From Oricola indica (lineage in GTDB: Bacteria > Pseudomonadota > Alphaproteobacteria > Rhizobiales > Rhizobiaceae), in assembly GCF_019966595.1 (NCBI RefSeq), contig NZ_JAINFJ010000005.1:153924-217923 (forward strand): a stretch of 64,000 nt of DNA, read 5' to 3'. Shown in pieces: positions 1 through 21,628 of the stretch. Each line of letters starts with the position of its first letter. The stretch's first letter is position 1. The notes under the pieces were generated by a model. It did no database searches, was not told where the DNA came from, and saw only the letters and a list, made by a program, of their open reading frames with translations. Made by a program: the position numbers and the translations under genes.

Positions 1-1145
<1,145 letters not shown>

Positions 1146-1229
1146 CTTTATTCTCCGTTCTTCTTTGTCTCGTGGACAAGATGTTGTTCTTGGCCGGCCC
1201 CGCCTGGCGGACGCCGGCCGATCCCCGCC

Positions 1230-3320
<2,091 letters not shown>

Positions 3321-3352
3321 GGGAGGAGGCCTCTCTAGAAAGGTTCGTTCTG

Positions 3353-3832
<480 letters not shown>

Positions 3833-3872
3833 TCACTTCTGGCGGCGGCCAACCCGGCGCGCCGAAAATTCA

Positions 3873-4244
3873 TTACTTCGGACGCTTGGCGCCATATTTC
3901 GAACGGCGCTGCTTGCGGTTCTTGACGCCCTGCGTGTCGAGCACGCCGCGCAGGATGTGGTAGCGAACACCGGGAAGGTCCTTCACGCGGCCGCCGCGGA
4001 TCATGACCACGGAGTGCTCCTGAAGGTTGTGACCTTCACCCGGGATATAGCCGATTACCTCGAAGCCGTTTGTGAGGCGAACCTTGGCAACCTTACGGAG
4101 AGCCGAGTTCGGCTTCTTCGGCGTCGTGGTATAAACACGAGTGCAAACGCCGCGTTTCTGCGGGTTGGCCTGCAGGGCCGGCACCTTGTTGCGTTTGACC
4201 GGAGCCTGACGAGGCTTACGGACCAACTGGTTAACTGTAGGCAT
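3873..4244 (-). CDS. rpsL: 30S ribosomal protein S12
   Basis: S12 sits at the decoding centre and controls translational accuracy. The 123-residue protein starts [13 protein letters not shown]. An in-frame start codon three bases upstream would add one residue and is less likely. The two segments where streptomycin resistance mutations fall, [12 protein letters not shown] and [13 protein letters not shown], are wild type, so no ribosomal streptomycin resistance is predicted. It is the first gene of the str operon, about 230 bases downstream of the candidate promoter at 4475-4502. Confidence 0.99.
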   Translation of the reverse strand: MPTVNQLVRKPRQAPVKRNKVPALQANPQKRGVCTRVYTTTPKKPNSALRKVAKVRLTNGFEVIGYIPGEGHNLQEHSVVMIRGGRVKDLPGVRYHILRGVLDTQGVKNRKQRRSKYGAKRPK

Positions 4245-4474
4245 CAAGCCATCCTTCGTTCATACGGGCGCGTGCGCGCAAAATCTGTTTCGCATCGACA
4301 TGCAACAGCGGGGCATGCGGCCGCTGCAGGCCCTGCCCCAAAAAACCAGAGGAAACGGCAAGCCGTTTCATGAATTTTGCAATGTTTCAGCTACGCTGGT
4401 CAGCCTTGTTTGAGACAAGCTTCAGGGCTCGGCGCCACCGAAAATTCAATCTCACATCGGCTTGATGGCCGGCT

Positions 4475-4502
4475 TCTATACTCAAGCCTCTGGCCCGTCA
4501 AG
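4475..4502 (-). promoter_or_regulatory. Candidate promoter of the str operon
   Basis: Read on the minus strand, CTTGAC (4497-4502) and TATAGA (4475-4480) are separated by 16 bases. This matches the alphaproteobacterial housekeeping pattern CTTGAC-N16/17-TATA. It points into rpsL and would give a leader of roughly 220 bases. The whole 4245-4695 intergenic stretch otherwise holds only short inverted repeats (4405-4419, 4521-4539, and one around 4587-4606) and no convincing gene. Confidence 0.5.
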
Positions 4503-4520
4503 ACAAATCGGGCACTTTTT

Positions 4521-4539
4521 GCGCATGCGGGTCATGCGC
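4521..4539. promoter_or_regulatory. Perfect 7-base inverted repeat beside the str promoter
   Basis: GCGCATG and CATGCGC flank a five-base centre (CGGGT). The element ends 19 bases upstream of the -35 box of the candidate str promoter and also lies upstream of the divergent gene at 4696. Placement suits an operator for one or both transcription units. No binding protein can be named. Confidence 0.35.
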
Positions 4540-4695
4540 CGAGAACCATCCGAACCGGACGAAATCTTGTTGCGTCAGCATACACCTTTTCGCAATTTTC
4601 CGCGAAATAGGGAGTGAAGCCCCCTCTCCCGTCGCATCCGACCGGGAATCATGTTCAATTGCAGTCATACCGACCGGCGAAACGGGAGCCAATTC

Positions 4696-5076
4696 ATGAC
4701 GGATATCGAATCGGATGTCGAACGCGGCGTCTTCATCATTATTGGTCGCGTCTGGCCGGTAAAAGACGGCACCGAGATTCCGATCCATATTCTGCTCGTC
4801 GCACCTGACGATGATTCGGCAGTGCGCACCGCGCTCAATGCGCTCGCCGAGCGTGGCTACGAGGAAGCGGAATTCGACCAGATCGGCAGTATCGTGGAAC
4901 CGCCGGACGAGGAGCCACATGCCTCCGCCTTCCAAGGCGCACTCGAGGGCGAGGTCGCGATCGTTACATTCGACGAAGGCCTCGAGGAAGAGACGGACAC
5001 GCGCCGGCCTTCCGCCATCGACGACGATGACTACGATCCCTTTTCCGTGCTCAAGGATTGGAAACCGGGCGACTGA
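4696..5076 (+). CDS. Conserved-looking acidic protein of unknown function
   Basis: This 126-residue protein matches no family I recognise. The start was chosen because GGGAG lies seven bases upstream of the ATG. The N-terminal half looks folded (VFIIIGRVWPVKDG, then IPIHILLVAPDDDSAVRTAL, which resembles a beta-alpha-beta unit). The C-terminal third is strongly acidic (EEETD, IDDDDYD) and ends KDWKPGD. There is no signal peptide or membrane segment. It stands alone on the plus strand between the divergent str operon and the convergent rpoC, with its own strong terminator at 5105-5139. It is likely a real gene given its ribosome site and terminator. Confidence 0.75.
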   Translation: MTDIESDVERGVFIIIGRVWPVKDGTEIPIHILLVAPDDDSAVRTALNALAERGYEEAEFDQIGSIVEPPDEEPHASAFQGALEGEVAIVTFDEGLEEETDTRRPSAIDDDDYDPFSVLKDWKPGD

Positions 5077-5104
5077 CCTTTCCGGCCTTCCTGCCCTACA
5101 AATG

Positions 5105-5139
5105 AAAACGCCGGGCGCTTGGCCCGGCGTTTTTTTTTT
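5105..5139. terminator. Intrinsic terminator between the acidic orphan gene and rpoC
   Basis: An eight-base-pair GC stem (5109-5116 with 5122-5129), a five-base loop and ten T residues follow the plus-strand gene ending at 5076. On the minus strand the stem is followed by four U residues, so it may also stop rpoBC transcripts, less efficiently. Confidence 0.9.
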
Positions 5140-5158
5140 GGTTCTGCGAATGACCGTA

Positions 5159-9364
<4,206 letters not shown>

Positions 9365-9509
9365 GCCGTTCTCCTTGGGGGTCGACCCCGGTTCCTATGC
9401 GCGGACTGGCTTGTCCGCTGTGTAATCTCAAATACCGGCCAAACGATGATCGACGCTGGCCCACGCGCTATGGCGACCGCCGGACATTTCATGCCCGGCG
9501 GCCCTGCAA

Positions 9510-13655
<4,146 letters not shown>

Positions 13656-13831
13656 TGCCGCTCCTCATTGTCTGCCCTGCCGGGCCTGCCGAATAAAGCT
13701 CCGCCGTCGCGGAGGACCTTGTAGAAAGAGCGAAGACCCATGCGCCCGGCCTTCCAGCTCTTGAAACGGTAAAAACCCGTTTCCGGAAACCGCTCGCGGC
13801 GGCCTCGGGAAAAGGGTTCACGCAACAACGA

Positions 13832-13862
13832 TGCGGCGGACGGAGCTTGTCCGCCCGCCGCA
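13832..13862 (-). other. Strong hairpin between rplL and rpoB
   Basis: Thirteen bases on each side of a five-base loop pair with one G-U pair. The stem starts nine bases after the rplL stop and has no T-run. In E. coli the rplL-rpoB gap holds an attenuator and an RNase III cleavage site that lower rpoBC output relative to ribosomal protein, and this hairpin is well placed for the same job. Further along the gap, a palindrome with arms GTTT/AAAC is followed by GGGTTTTT and could be a second partial stop signal. Confidence 0.5.
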
Positions 13863-13870
13863 GTCGATAC

Positions 13871-14248
13871 TTACTTCATCGACGCTTTCGCGCCGGCTTC
13901 CGTCAGCTTCTTGACGATCTCTTCGGCTTCGCCCTTGGAGATCGCTTCCTTCACGGCCTTCGGAGCGCCTTCGACCAGGTCCTTGGCTTCCTTGAGGCCG
14001 AGACCGGTGATGCCGCGGACTTCCTTGATCACGTTGATCTTCTGAGCGCCGGCTTCTTCGAGGATGACGTCGAATTCGGTCTTTTCCTCAGCAGCGGCAG
14101 CTTCACCGGCACCACCGGCAGCGGCAGCAACCGCGACCGGAGCAGCGGCGGAAACGCCCCACTTTTCTTCGAGCATCTTCGACAGCTCAGCAGCCTCGAG
14201 CACGGTCAGGCTCGACAGGTCTTCGACGATTTTTGCGAGATCAGCCAT
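13871..14248 (-). CDS. rplL: 50S ribosomal protein L7/L12
   Basis: L7/L12 forms the flexible stalk of the 50S subunit that recruits translation GTPases. The 125-residue protein has the expected layout: an N-terminal dimerisation helix ([19 protein letters not shown]), an Ala-rich hinge (residues about 35-55) and a compact C-terminal domain ending with [20 protein letters not shown]. It follows rplJ after 61 bases on the same strand, in the usual L10-L12 pair. Confidence 0.99.
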   Translation of the reverse strand: MADLAKIVEDLSSLTVLEAAELSKMLEEKWGVSAAAPVAVAAAAGGAGEAAAAEEKTEFDVILEEAGAQKINVIKEVRGITGLGLKEAKDLVEGAPKAVKEAISKGEAEEIVKKLTEAGAKASMK

Positions 14249-14309
14249 TTTACGTTTTCCTTGGTTTGATCAGGTTCGAACTAAGATTGGGTTGAGTGAT
14301 GAAGACAGC

Positions 14310-14828
14310 CTATGCCGCCTCGTCCTTCTGGGCATATGCGTTGAAAACGCGAGCAAGATTACCTGCCGGTGCGTTGACAACCTGAGCGATGCGCGTCGCC
14401 GGCGTGGAGATCATGCCGACAATCTTGGCGCGCAGTTCATCCAGCGACGGCAGGTCGGCAAGAGCCTTCACACCGTTAGCATCCAGAACAGTCGCTCCGA
14501 GCGTACCGCCGAGCAGAACGAGCTTGTCGTTCGACTTGGCGAATTCACTCGCGATTTTGGGAGCCGTGACCGGATCACTCGCATAAGCGATGACCGTCTG
14601 ACCTGTGAACAGGTCGGACATTCCTTCGGCTTCCGTGCCCTTGAGAGCGATTTTGGCAAGACGGTTCTTCGCGACTTTCACGGTTCCGCCCGCTTCACGC
14701 ATCTTGGAGCGAAGTTCGCCCATCTGCGCAACGGTAAGACCCGTGTAGTGGGCCACGACAACCGAGCCGGCTTCATTGAAGACGGTATTCAGCTGCGTGA
14801 CGAATTCGCGTTTTTCCGCTCTATCCAC
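14310..14828 (-). CDS. rplJ: 50S ribosomal protein L10
   Basis: L10 anchors the L12 dimers to the 50S subunit. I start it at the GTG giving [15 protein letters not shown] because GGAGAG lies five bases upstream and the resulting 172 residues fit the family. A longer reading frame to 14963 has no comparable support. [17 protein letters not shown] and [20 protein letters not shown] are typical L10 segments. The L10-L12 complex usually represses its own mRNA by binding the leader, which here would be 14829-15169. Confidence 0.97.
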   Translation of the reverse strand: MDRAEKREFVTQLNTVFNEAGSVVVAHYTGLTVAQMGELRSKMREAGGTVKVAKNRLAKIALKGTEAEGMSDLFTGQTVIAYASDPVTAPKIASEFAKSNDKLVLLGGTLGATVLDANGVKALADLPSLDELRAKIVGMISTPATRIAQVVNAPAGNLARVFNAYAQKDEAA

Positions 14829-15169
14829 TGCGTCTCTCCAATTTGCAGACGATATCCGGAGATATTGCCCGCTGTTGCCTTTGCCGCCAGGAGACCTTTT
14901 GGGACCACCCGACGACGTTCGAGGATCCTGCCCCCTTACGCCGGTCTTGCGATCACGGCACAAGGCAATACGTTCGAACCCGCGAACCGCGGCCTTTCGG
15001 CCAAAAATCCTTTGGGCCCTTCGCGTCTCATGCAGGCTCGTGGGAATTAAGGCGAGCCACCTGCAATCTCGGACAGGGACCGGGCTTGTGGCCCGGCTTT
15101 CCCGACCGGCGAACCGGGCGGGAAATCTTTGCGGGACAATCGCGTGAAGCGATGTCCCGAAACTTCAGA
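14829..15169 (-). promoter_or_regulatory. Leader/intergenic region of the rplJL-rpoBC transcript
   Basis: This 341-base gap between rplA and rplJ holds no gene that I can support. On the minus strand it contains a hairpin with GGGACA and TGTCCC arms near the rplA end, a CCGGGC-CACAA-GCCCGG stem, and a GGCCGAAAGGCC stem. A structured leader bound by L10-L12 is well known at this place in bacteria. Here it is inferred from position and folding potential, not from an aligned consensus. Confidence 0.45.
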
Positions 15170-15871
15170 TCACGCTTCGACGGACAACGTCGACGGATCG
15201 ACCTTCACACCGGGGCCCATCGTCGAGGAAACGGCGACGCGCTTCAGATAGGTGCCCTTGGCGCCCGACGGCTTGGCCTTGTTGACCGCATCGGTGAAGG
15301 CGCGGATGTTTTCCTCGAGCGCCTTGGCGTCGAAGGAAGCCTTGCCGACGCCGGCATGCACGATGCCCGCCTTCTCGACACGGAACTCGACAGCACCACC
15401 CTTGGAAGCCTGGACCGCTGACGTGACATCAGGGGTCACGGTACCGACCTTCGGGTTCGGCATCATGCCGCGCGGGCCGAGCACTTTGCCCAGACGACCG
15501 ACCAGCGGCATCATGTCCGGCGTGGCGATGCAGCGATCGAAATCGATCGTGCCGCCCTGGACGATCTCAACGAGATCCTCTGCGCCAACGATATCCGCGC
15601 CGGCAGCCTTGGCTTCTTCAGCCTTGTCGCCACGCGCGAAAACCGCGACACGGACCGAACGACCGGTGCCATTCGGCAGGTTGACCACACCGCGAACCAT
15701 CTGGTCCGCATGGCGGGGGTCAACGCCTAGATTCATGGCCACTTCGACGGTCTCGTCGAATTTCGCCTTGGCGCGATCCTTGACGAGGCCGACAGCCTCG
15801 CTCAGGTCATAAAGCTTGTTGCGATCGATACCGTCGCGAACCTGCTGGGTGCGCTTGCCAATCTTAGCCAT
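15170..15871 (-). CDS. rplA: 50S ribosomal protein L1
   Basis: L1 forms the mobile L1 stalk that guides deacylated tRNA out of the E site. The protein has 233 residues and opens [16 protein letters not shown]. Family segments include [24 protein letters not shown] and [20 protein letters not shown]. It follows rplK after four bases, so the two are translated together. L1 often represses this operon by binding its mRNA near the rplK start, but no site was identified. Confidence 0.99.
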   Translation of the reverse strand: MAKIGKRTQQVRDGIDRNKLYDLSEAVGLVKDRAKAKFDETVEVAMNLGVDPRHADQMVRGVVNLPNGTGRSVRVAVFARGDKAEEAKAAGADIVGAEDLVEIVQGGTIDFDRCIATPDMMPLVGRLGKVLGPRGMMPNPKVGTVTPDVTSAVQASKGGAVEFRVEKAGIVHAGVGKASFDAKALEENIRAFTDAVNKAKPSGAKGTYLKRVAVSSTMGPGVKVDPSTLSVEA

Positions 15872-15875
15872 CGAC

Positions 15876-16304
15876 TCAGCCCTCCACTTCCAGGCCCATC
15901 GCGCGGGCGGAGCCTTCGATCATGCGCACAGCCGCATCGACATCGGCAGCGTTCATGTCCTTCATCTTCATTTCGGCGATCTCGCGAACCTTGTCGCGGC
16001 CGATCTTGCCGCAAACCGACTTGCCGGGCTCCTTGGAGCCGGACTTCAGCTTCGCTGCCTTCTTGAGAAGGTAGGATGCCGGCGGCGTCTTGGTTTTGAA
16101 GGTGAACGACTTGTCCTGGTAATAGGTAATCGTCGTCGGGATCGGGGATCCCTTTTCCATTTCCTGCGTGGCGGCATTGAACGCCTTGCAGAATTCCATG
16201 ATGTTGATGCCGCGCTGACCGAGCGCAGGACCGATCGGCGGCGACGGCGTGGCCGACCCTGCCGGGACCTGGAGCTTCAGCTGGCCTGCAATCTTCTTAG
16301 CCAT
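15876..16304 (-). CDS. rplK: 50S ribosomal protein L11
   Basis: L11 sits at the GTPase-associated centre and is needed for RelA activation. The 142-residue protein begins [20 protein letters not shown], and [22 protein letters not shown] is the diagnostic N-terminal segment. The C-terminal RNA-binding part is seen as [26 protein letters not shown]. It precedes rplA by four bases and follows nusG after 119 bases. Confidence 0.99.
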   Translation of the reverse strand: MAKKIAGQLKLQVPAGSATPSPPIGPALGQRGINIMEFCKAFNAATQEMEKGSPIPTTITYYQDKSFTFKTKTPPASYLLKKAAKLKSGSKEPGKSVCGKIGRDKVREIAEMKMKDMNAADVDAAVRMIEGSARAMGLEVEG

Positions 16305-16423
16305 TGTCTACTCTCTTGTTTCATCGTGCCGGCGAACCGGCGGTTCAAAGAGTTGGTGGTGCGATCCGGCATCCGGCTAAGATGCCCTTTCTCCCACCGC
16401 TCATGCGGCTTGCGCCGCCTCGA

Positions 16424-16954
16424 TCAGCCCTTTTCGACCTGACCGAATTCCAGCTCGACCGGGGTTGCCCGACCGAAAATCGAAACTTCGACCTTGAGGC
16501 GCGAGCGCTCCTCGTCGACTTCCTGCACAGTGCCGTTGAACGACGCGAACGGACCGTCGGAAACGCGAACCTGCTCGCCGACCTCGAAGGAGACGGAGGG
16601 CTTCGGCCGCTCGACGCCTTCCTGGATCTGGCCGAGAATCTGGTCGGCTTCGCGGTCCGTGATCGGAACCGGCTTGTTGTCAGAACCGAGGAAGCCGGTC
16701 ACTTTCGGCGTGTTCTTGATCAGGTGGAACACATCGTCGGTCAGGTTGGCCCGCACCATCACGTAGCCCGGGAAGAACTTGCGCTCGGCATCCACCTTGC
16801 GTCCGCGACGAACCTCGATCACCTTCTCGGTCGGCACGAGTATTTGCTCGAAACGATCCCAAAGCCCCTTCGCCTTGGCCGCTTCCTCAATGGATTCAGC
16901 GACCTTCTTTTCGAAGTTCGAATATGCGTGAACAATATACCAGCGAGCAGGCAT
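16424..16954 (-). CDS. nusG: Transcription termination/antitermination protein NusG
   Basis: NusG binds RNA polymerase to speed elongation and couples it to Rho or the ribosome. The 176-residue protein has an NGN domain starting [20 protein letters not shown] and including [12 protein letters not shown]. It ends with a KOW domain ([20 protein letters not shown]). It sits between secE (24 bases upstream) and rplK in the universal order. Confidence 0.99.
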   Translation of the reverse strand: MPARWYIVHAYSNFEKKVAESIEEAAKAKGLWDRFEQILVPTEKVIEVRRGRKVDAERKFFPGYVMVRANLTDDVFHLIKNTPKVTGFLGSDNKPVPITDREADQILGQIQEGVERPKPSVSFEVGEQVRVSDGPFASFNGTVQEVDEERSRLKVEVSIFGRATPVELEFGQVEKG

Positions 16955-16978
16955 GTAACGTTTGGTCCGTAAAACTGA

Positions 16979-17176
16979 TTAGCCCACCGACCCGAAGACG
17001 AAGTCGAAACCCCATCCATAAATCTGGTCGACGGTGAAAAAGAAAATTGAGGCAAGCATGACCATCGCCAGCACCATGATCGTCGAGATCATCGTTTCGC
17101 GGCGCGAGGGCCACGTGACTTTAGCCGTTTCTGAGCGAACTTGCTGCAGAAAGGTGAAAGGGTTGGTCATTGCCAT
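16979..17176 (-). CDS. secE: Preprotein translocase subunit SecE
   Basis: SecE is the small clamp subunit of the SecYEG membrane channel. I start it at MAMTNPFTFLQQVRSETAKV, giving 65 residues, because this aligns with the usual rhizobial N terminus. In-frame starts at 17185 and 17200 are also possible. The amphipathic cytoplasmic helix with KVTWPSRRET is followed by a single membrane segment (MVLAMVMLASIFFFTV). It is immediately upstream of nusG. The preceding 256 bases contain no gene I can support. Confidence 0.95.
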   Translation of the reverse strand: MAMTNPFTFLQQVRSETAKVTWPSRRETMISTIMVLAMVMLASIFFFTVDQIYGWGFDFVFGSVG

Positions 17177-17432
17177 GGCGTCCATTCCAGTGCGCGGCAA
17201 GAGACCGCGCGGCGTTCGTTTGTTTCACGGCGACTGACGAGAGGCAAAAAAGGGCGCTCGAAGCGAAACACGCCTCTCGCACCATCGTCAACTTTCCATG
17301 AGTGCGCACCCGTCCGCCCGGGACAATACCAGCGCACTGCGCCACCTACAGCCGATTCCCGTCAAAATCAAGGGGTCCTCCTGAGAAAATCCCCCCAGTG
17401 ACAAGAAATCACGGGACGCAATCCACGAAATA

Positions 17433-19166
17433 TCAGTCATCCGTTGCACGCATGTATTCACTGTCGCGCTCAAGCGCAAGTCGCGTGCGTACGCTGTCGC
17501 CATCGTAACCGAACTCTTCGAGGGCCCGTCCCGCAAGCTGCAAGCCGGCCTCGACAGCTTCCGGTATGACGAAATCCGCGCCCGCCTGCATGAGTTCCTG
17601 CGCATGCGCCCGGTCGCGGGCGCGCGCGAAAATCGGCGTACCCGGCGTGAGCTTGCGAAATTCCCGCACCATCGCGCTGGCGCTTGCGCGATCGTCCACG
17701 GTGACGACAAGCATCGCCGCGCCACGCGCACCGGCGCGCTCCAGGATCTCCGCCCGCGCCGCATCACCGTAATAAACCTTGCGCCCGTCACGCCTGCGCT
17801 CCGAGACAAGCGTCGCGTGACTGTCGAGCGCAACAAAATCGACATCCTCGCTGTCGAGAATGCGGGCGATCGCATGACCGACCCGGCCAAAACCCGCCAC
17901 GATGACGTGGCCTTCGAGGTCTGAATAGTCCGATACGGTCGGTGCGTCTGGCAGCGGCTTTGCCGCCCTCTGACCCAACACCTCGCCGAGACGCCCGGTC
18001 AGGGGCGTCAGCACCATCGATAGACCCGCAATCGCCGCGATCACGACACCATGCGCGGGATCGACCACGCGCGTCGCGGTTGCCACACCGAGCACGACGA
18101 ATGCGAACTCGCCGGCCGGCGCGAGCAGCCCGGCCACCTCATATGCCTTTGCGCGGTTTTTCGTGACGACCTGAATCGCAAGCGCCGCCGCCGCGCTCTT
18201 GACCGCGAGAAGAATGACGATTCCGCCGATGACGACAGGGAGGTTTGCGAGGATGATGGACGGGTTGAGCCCCATGCCAACCGTCATGAAAAAGAGGCCG
18301 AGGAAAAGCCCCTTGAATGGCTCCAGATCGACCTCGATCTGATGCTTGAACTCCGTCTCGCCGACCATCAGACCAGCAAGAAAGGCGCCGAGCGCCAGCG
18401 ACAGGCCGGCGCCAGCGGTAATCGCGGCCGCGCCAATCACGGTCAGAAGGGTCAGCGCCATCAGGAGATCGCGTCCGCCGGCCGCTGCGGCGCCATGGAA
18501 AATCCGTCGCAATAGGAAGCGACCGATCAGATAGATCGACAATATCGCGACCGTGCCCTGGATCAGTGCGGTCAGGATGACAGTGGTGACGCTGCCGCCG
18601 GAATCACCGCCCGCAAAGCCGACGAAGATCAGGATCGGCGCGACGAGAAGATCCTGGAACAGAAGAACGCCGATCGTCGCCCGGCCGACCGGCGCGGCAA
18701 TTCGATGCTGATCGATGAGAAGCTGCGATACAATCGCCGTCGAGGACAGGGCGAGCGCGAGACCCGCCGTCAGCGCTCCGGCGCCGCCAGCCCCGGCGAA
18801 GTAGGCCAGCAGCGTGAGCGGAACCGCGCTCAGCCCGACCTGCAAGCTGCCCGCGCCGAAAACGAGATGACGCAGACCCCACAATTTCTCGAAGGAAAAC
18901 TCCAGCCCGAGCATGAAGAGCAGGAACAGGACGCCGAGTTCGGCGAACTGCTCCGTCGCTTCCGGTTCGGTGATCGTGAAGTGTCCGAGCAGCGGCCAGT
19001 TGTCGGCGAACGCCCCGAAGCCGTGCGGTCCGAGCGCCGCACCGGCCAGCACGAAACCGACGATGATCGGCAGATGCAGCCTGCGGAACAGGGGAACGAT
19101 GATGCCGGCAGCAAACAGGAAGACAAGCGCGTCTTCCAGAAATACCGCCCCTTCCCCGTGATCCAT
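17433..19166 (-). CDS. CPA2-family monovalent cation:proton antiporter with TrkA-N domain (KefB/C-like)
   Basis: This family exchanges K+ or Na+ for protons across the inner membrane. The 577-residue protein starts at MDHGEGAVFLEDALVF, where GGAG lies seven bases upstream. About 390 residues of repeated hydrophobic helices form the transporter domain (LPIIVGFVLAGAALGPHGFG, LALSSTAIVSQLL, ALGAFLAGLMVGE). A Rossmann-type TrkA-N domain starts near residue 417 with HVIVAGFGRVGHAIARIL. It is inserted between tRNA-Trp and secE, which are usually neighbours. The transported ion cannot be told from sequence. Confidence 0.9.
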   Translation of the reverse strand: MDHGEGAVFLEDALVFLFAAGIIVPLFRRLHLPIIVGFVLAGAALGPHGFGAFADNWPLLGHFTITEPEATEQFAELGVLFLLFMLGLEFSFEKLWGLRHLVFGAGSLQVGLSAVPLTLLAYFAGAGGAGALTAGLALALSSTAIVSQLLIDQHRIAAPVGRATIGVLLFQDLLVAPILIFVGFAGGDSGGSVTTVILTALIQGTVAILSIYLIGRFLLRRIFHGAAAAGGRDLLMALTLLTVIGAAAITAGAGLSLALGAFLAGLMVGETEFKHQIEVDLEPFKGLFLGLFFMTVGMGLNPSIILANLPVVIGGIVILLAVKSAAAALAIQVVTKNRAKAYEVAGLLAPAGEFAFVVLGVATATRVVDPAHGVVIAAIAGLSMVLTPLTGRLGEVLGQRAAKPLPDAPTVSDYSDLEGHVIVAGFGRVGHAIARILDSEDVDFVALDSHATLVSERRRDGRKVYYGDAARAEILERAGARGAAMLVVTVDDRASASAMVREFRKLTPGTPIFARARDRAHAQELMQAGADFVIPEAVEAGLQLAGRALEEFGYDGDSVRTRLALERDSEYMRATDD

Positions 19167-19312
19167 CGCCTCGCTCCGACCAGCCTCGCCCGATCCAAAA
19201 ACGGACCGACATAGCCAAGCAAGTCGCGCGCCATATTGAAAACGCACGCGAATCCGCGAGCCTGCGGAGGCATCCGGAAAAACCTGCCGAATTTTTAGGC
19301 TTGAAGTGGGAC

Positions 19313-19388
19313 TGGCAGGGGCAGCAGGATTTGAACCCGCGACCTACGGTTTTGGAGACCGTCGCTCTACCAACTGAGCTATACCCCT
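19313..19388 (-). tRNA. tRNA-Trp (anticodon CCA)
   Basis: The minus strand folds into a full cloverleaf of 76 bases including an encoded CCA end. The acceptor AGGGGTA pairs with TGCCCCT, the loop CTCCAAA gives anticodon CCA, and GGTTCAAATCC forms the T arm. A perfect seven-base inverted repeat (CGTCCTG/CAGGACG) and a TAATAT element lie just upstream. It keeps the ancestral position between tuf and secE. Confidence 0.97.
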
Positions 19389-19516
19389 AGTCCGACGTCC
19401 TGATGTACAGGACGGCGGGTCTCATATTACGGCCCAACCGCCTTGTCCAGCCATTCGGGACAAAGGACGACTGATTTCTTCACGGGAGCTTGCCTGCCCG
19501 TGAAAGAGCAGTCGGA

Positions 19517-19930
19517 TTATTCCGTCTCCATCACCTGATGGACCTCGACCACGTTGCCTTCCGGATCGAGAAAGAAGATCTGGTGCCAGCTCGCGGTGGC
19601 GACACCGGCATAGTCGCTGTAGGGAATCCCCTGCGCTTCCAGGTGCTTCTTGAAGGCCGCGATATCGTCGGTACGAAACGCCAGATGGCCGCGCTCCACC
19701 GGGTTGACCACGTTACCGGTCCGGAACCCGAGACCGAGATCCTTCTGGGCCAGATGCATCTGCATGTCGCCGTCACCGAGAAACGCGACGTCGCCACTGT
19801 AACCGCGCTGCATTTCACGCACCGGAAGATCGTCCGCCTGCTCACCCAACCCCATGACATCCGCATAGAAGCGGCGCAGCCGGTCGACGTCGTCCGTCAC
19901 GTAATTGACGTGATGCAGCCAAACTTTCAT
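19517..19930 (-). CDS. VOC-family (glyoxalase/bleomycin resistance fold) protein
   Basis: A single-domain VOC protein of 137 residues. The start at MKVWLHHVNYVTDDVD has GGGAGGA eight bases upstream, so the longer reading frame to 20023 is not needed. It contains LHHVNYVTDDVDRLRRFYAD, GHLAFRTDDIAAFKKHLEAQ and FFLDPEGNVVEVHQV, the usual metal-site positions of the fold (His near residue 7, Glu near 131). Members include lactoylglutathione lyases, fosfomycin-resistance enzymes and dioxygenases, and none can be singled out. It is downstream of the tuf copy B terminator. Confidence 0.8.
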   Translation of the reverse strand: MKVWLHHVNYVTDDVDRLRRFYADVMGLGEQADDLPVREMQRGYSGDVAFLGDGDMQMHLAQKDLGLGFRTGNVVNPVERGHLAFRTDDIAAFKKHLEAQGIPYSDYAGVATASWHQIFFLDPEGNVVEVHQVMETE

Positions 19931-20021
19931 GGCGGCTTCCTCCCTCGCCTCAGGTTCCCGAAGTTGCCTACCACCGAACACAAGGCCTCGCCAGCGTGAG
20001 CCAGGAGTTCCCGGGCCAAAC

Positions 20022-20046
20022 AAAAAAAGGCGGGCCGAAGCCCGCC
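20022..20046 (-). terminator. Intrinsic terminator of tuf copy B
   Basis: On the minus strand GGCGGGC, a TTCG tetraloop and GCCCGCC are followed by seven U residues. It begins 28 bases beyond the tuf stop. Confidence 0.93.
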
Positions 20047-20073
20047 TTCAAATCATGCGATCAACGAGATCGA

Positions 20074-21249
<1,176 letters not shown>

Positions 21250-21278
21250 GTACCTTTTCCTGTATAACTGGGTGGCTT

Positions 21279-21296
21279 AACATGGGAGCCCATGTT
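21279..21296. other. Perfect 8-base inverted repeat in the leader of tuf copy B
   Basis: AACATGGG and CCCATGTT are separated by two bases, about 30 bases upstream of the tuf start codon. It is absent upstream of copy A. It may form an mRNA hairpin or bind a protein. On the minus strand a TTGCGA / TTATG pair further upstream could be the promoter. Confidence 0.4.
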
Positions 21297-21383
21297 TGGG
21301 CGGGGGACATAAGGCTTAAAACCGTTATTCGCAAGGCCAAATCGCCGGATGGCGTGGCGGCGACGGCAATCATCCGCAAGGAC

Positions 21384-21457
21384 TGGAGCGGGTGAAGGGA
21401 ATCGAACCCTCGTCGTAAGCTTGGGAAGCTTCTGCTCTGCCATTGAGCTACACCCGC
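21384..21457 (-). tRNA. tRNA-Gly (anticodon CCC)
   Basis: A 74-base cloverleaf on the minus strand with encoded CCA. The acceptor GCGGGTG pairs with CACCCGC, and the anticodon loop TTCCCAA gives CCC. It lies 134 bases upstream of tuf copy B, as in the ancestral tRNA-tufB arrangement. Confidence 0.96.
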
Positions 21458-21628
21458 CGCGACGATACTGATATCCGGCTTCGCGCCGATTTGACAACTG
21501 CAATTTGCGGTCAGGCGGCGCCCGCGTTCGACAGCACGGATTGAAATGGTTCAATCCTGGCAGGGAAAACACTCTTTGCGCCAACCCGACGGGTGAAACT
21601 GTCCGGATCCGCATACGGGAGGAAGGCA

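Noticed and set aside
17288-17380. Possible 27-codon leader peptide gene (TTG start after AGGAGG) between the antiporter and secE
   Set aside because: Only a ribosome-like sequence supports it. There is no conserved feature or terminator, and TTG starts are rare.
19517-19930. VOC protein as a second ring-cleavage dioxygenase
   Set aside because: It has a single short domain and lies among translation genes, away from the aromatic cluster.
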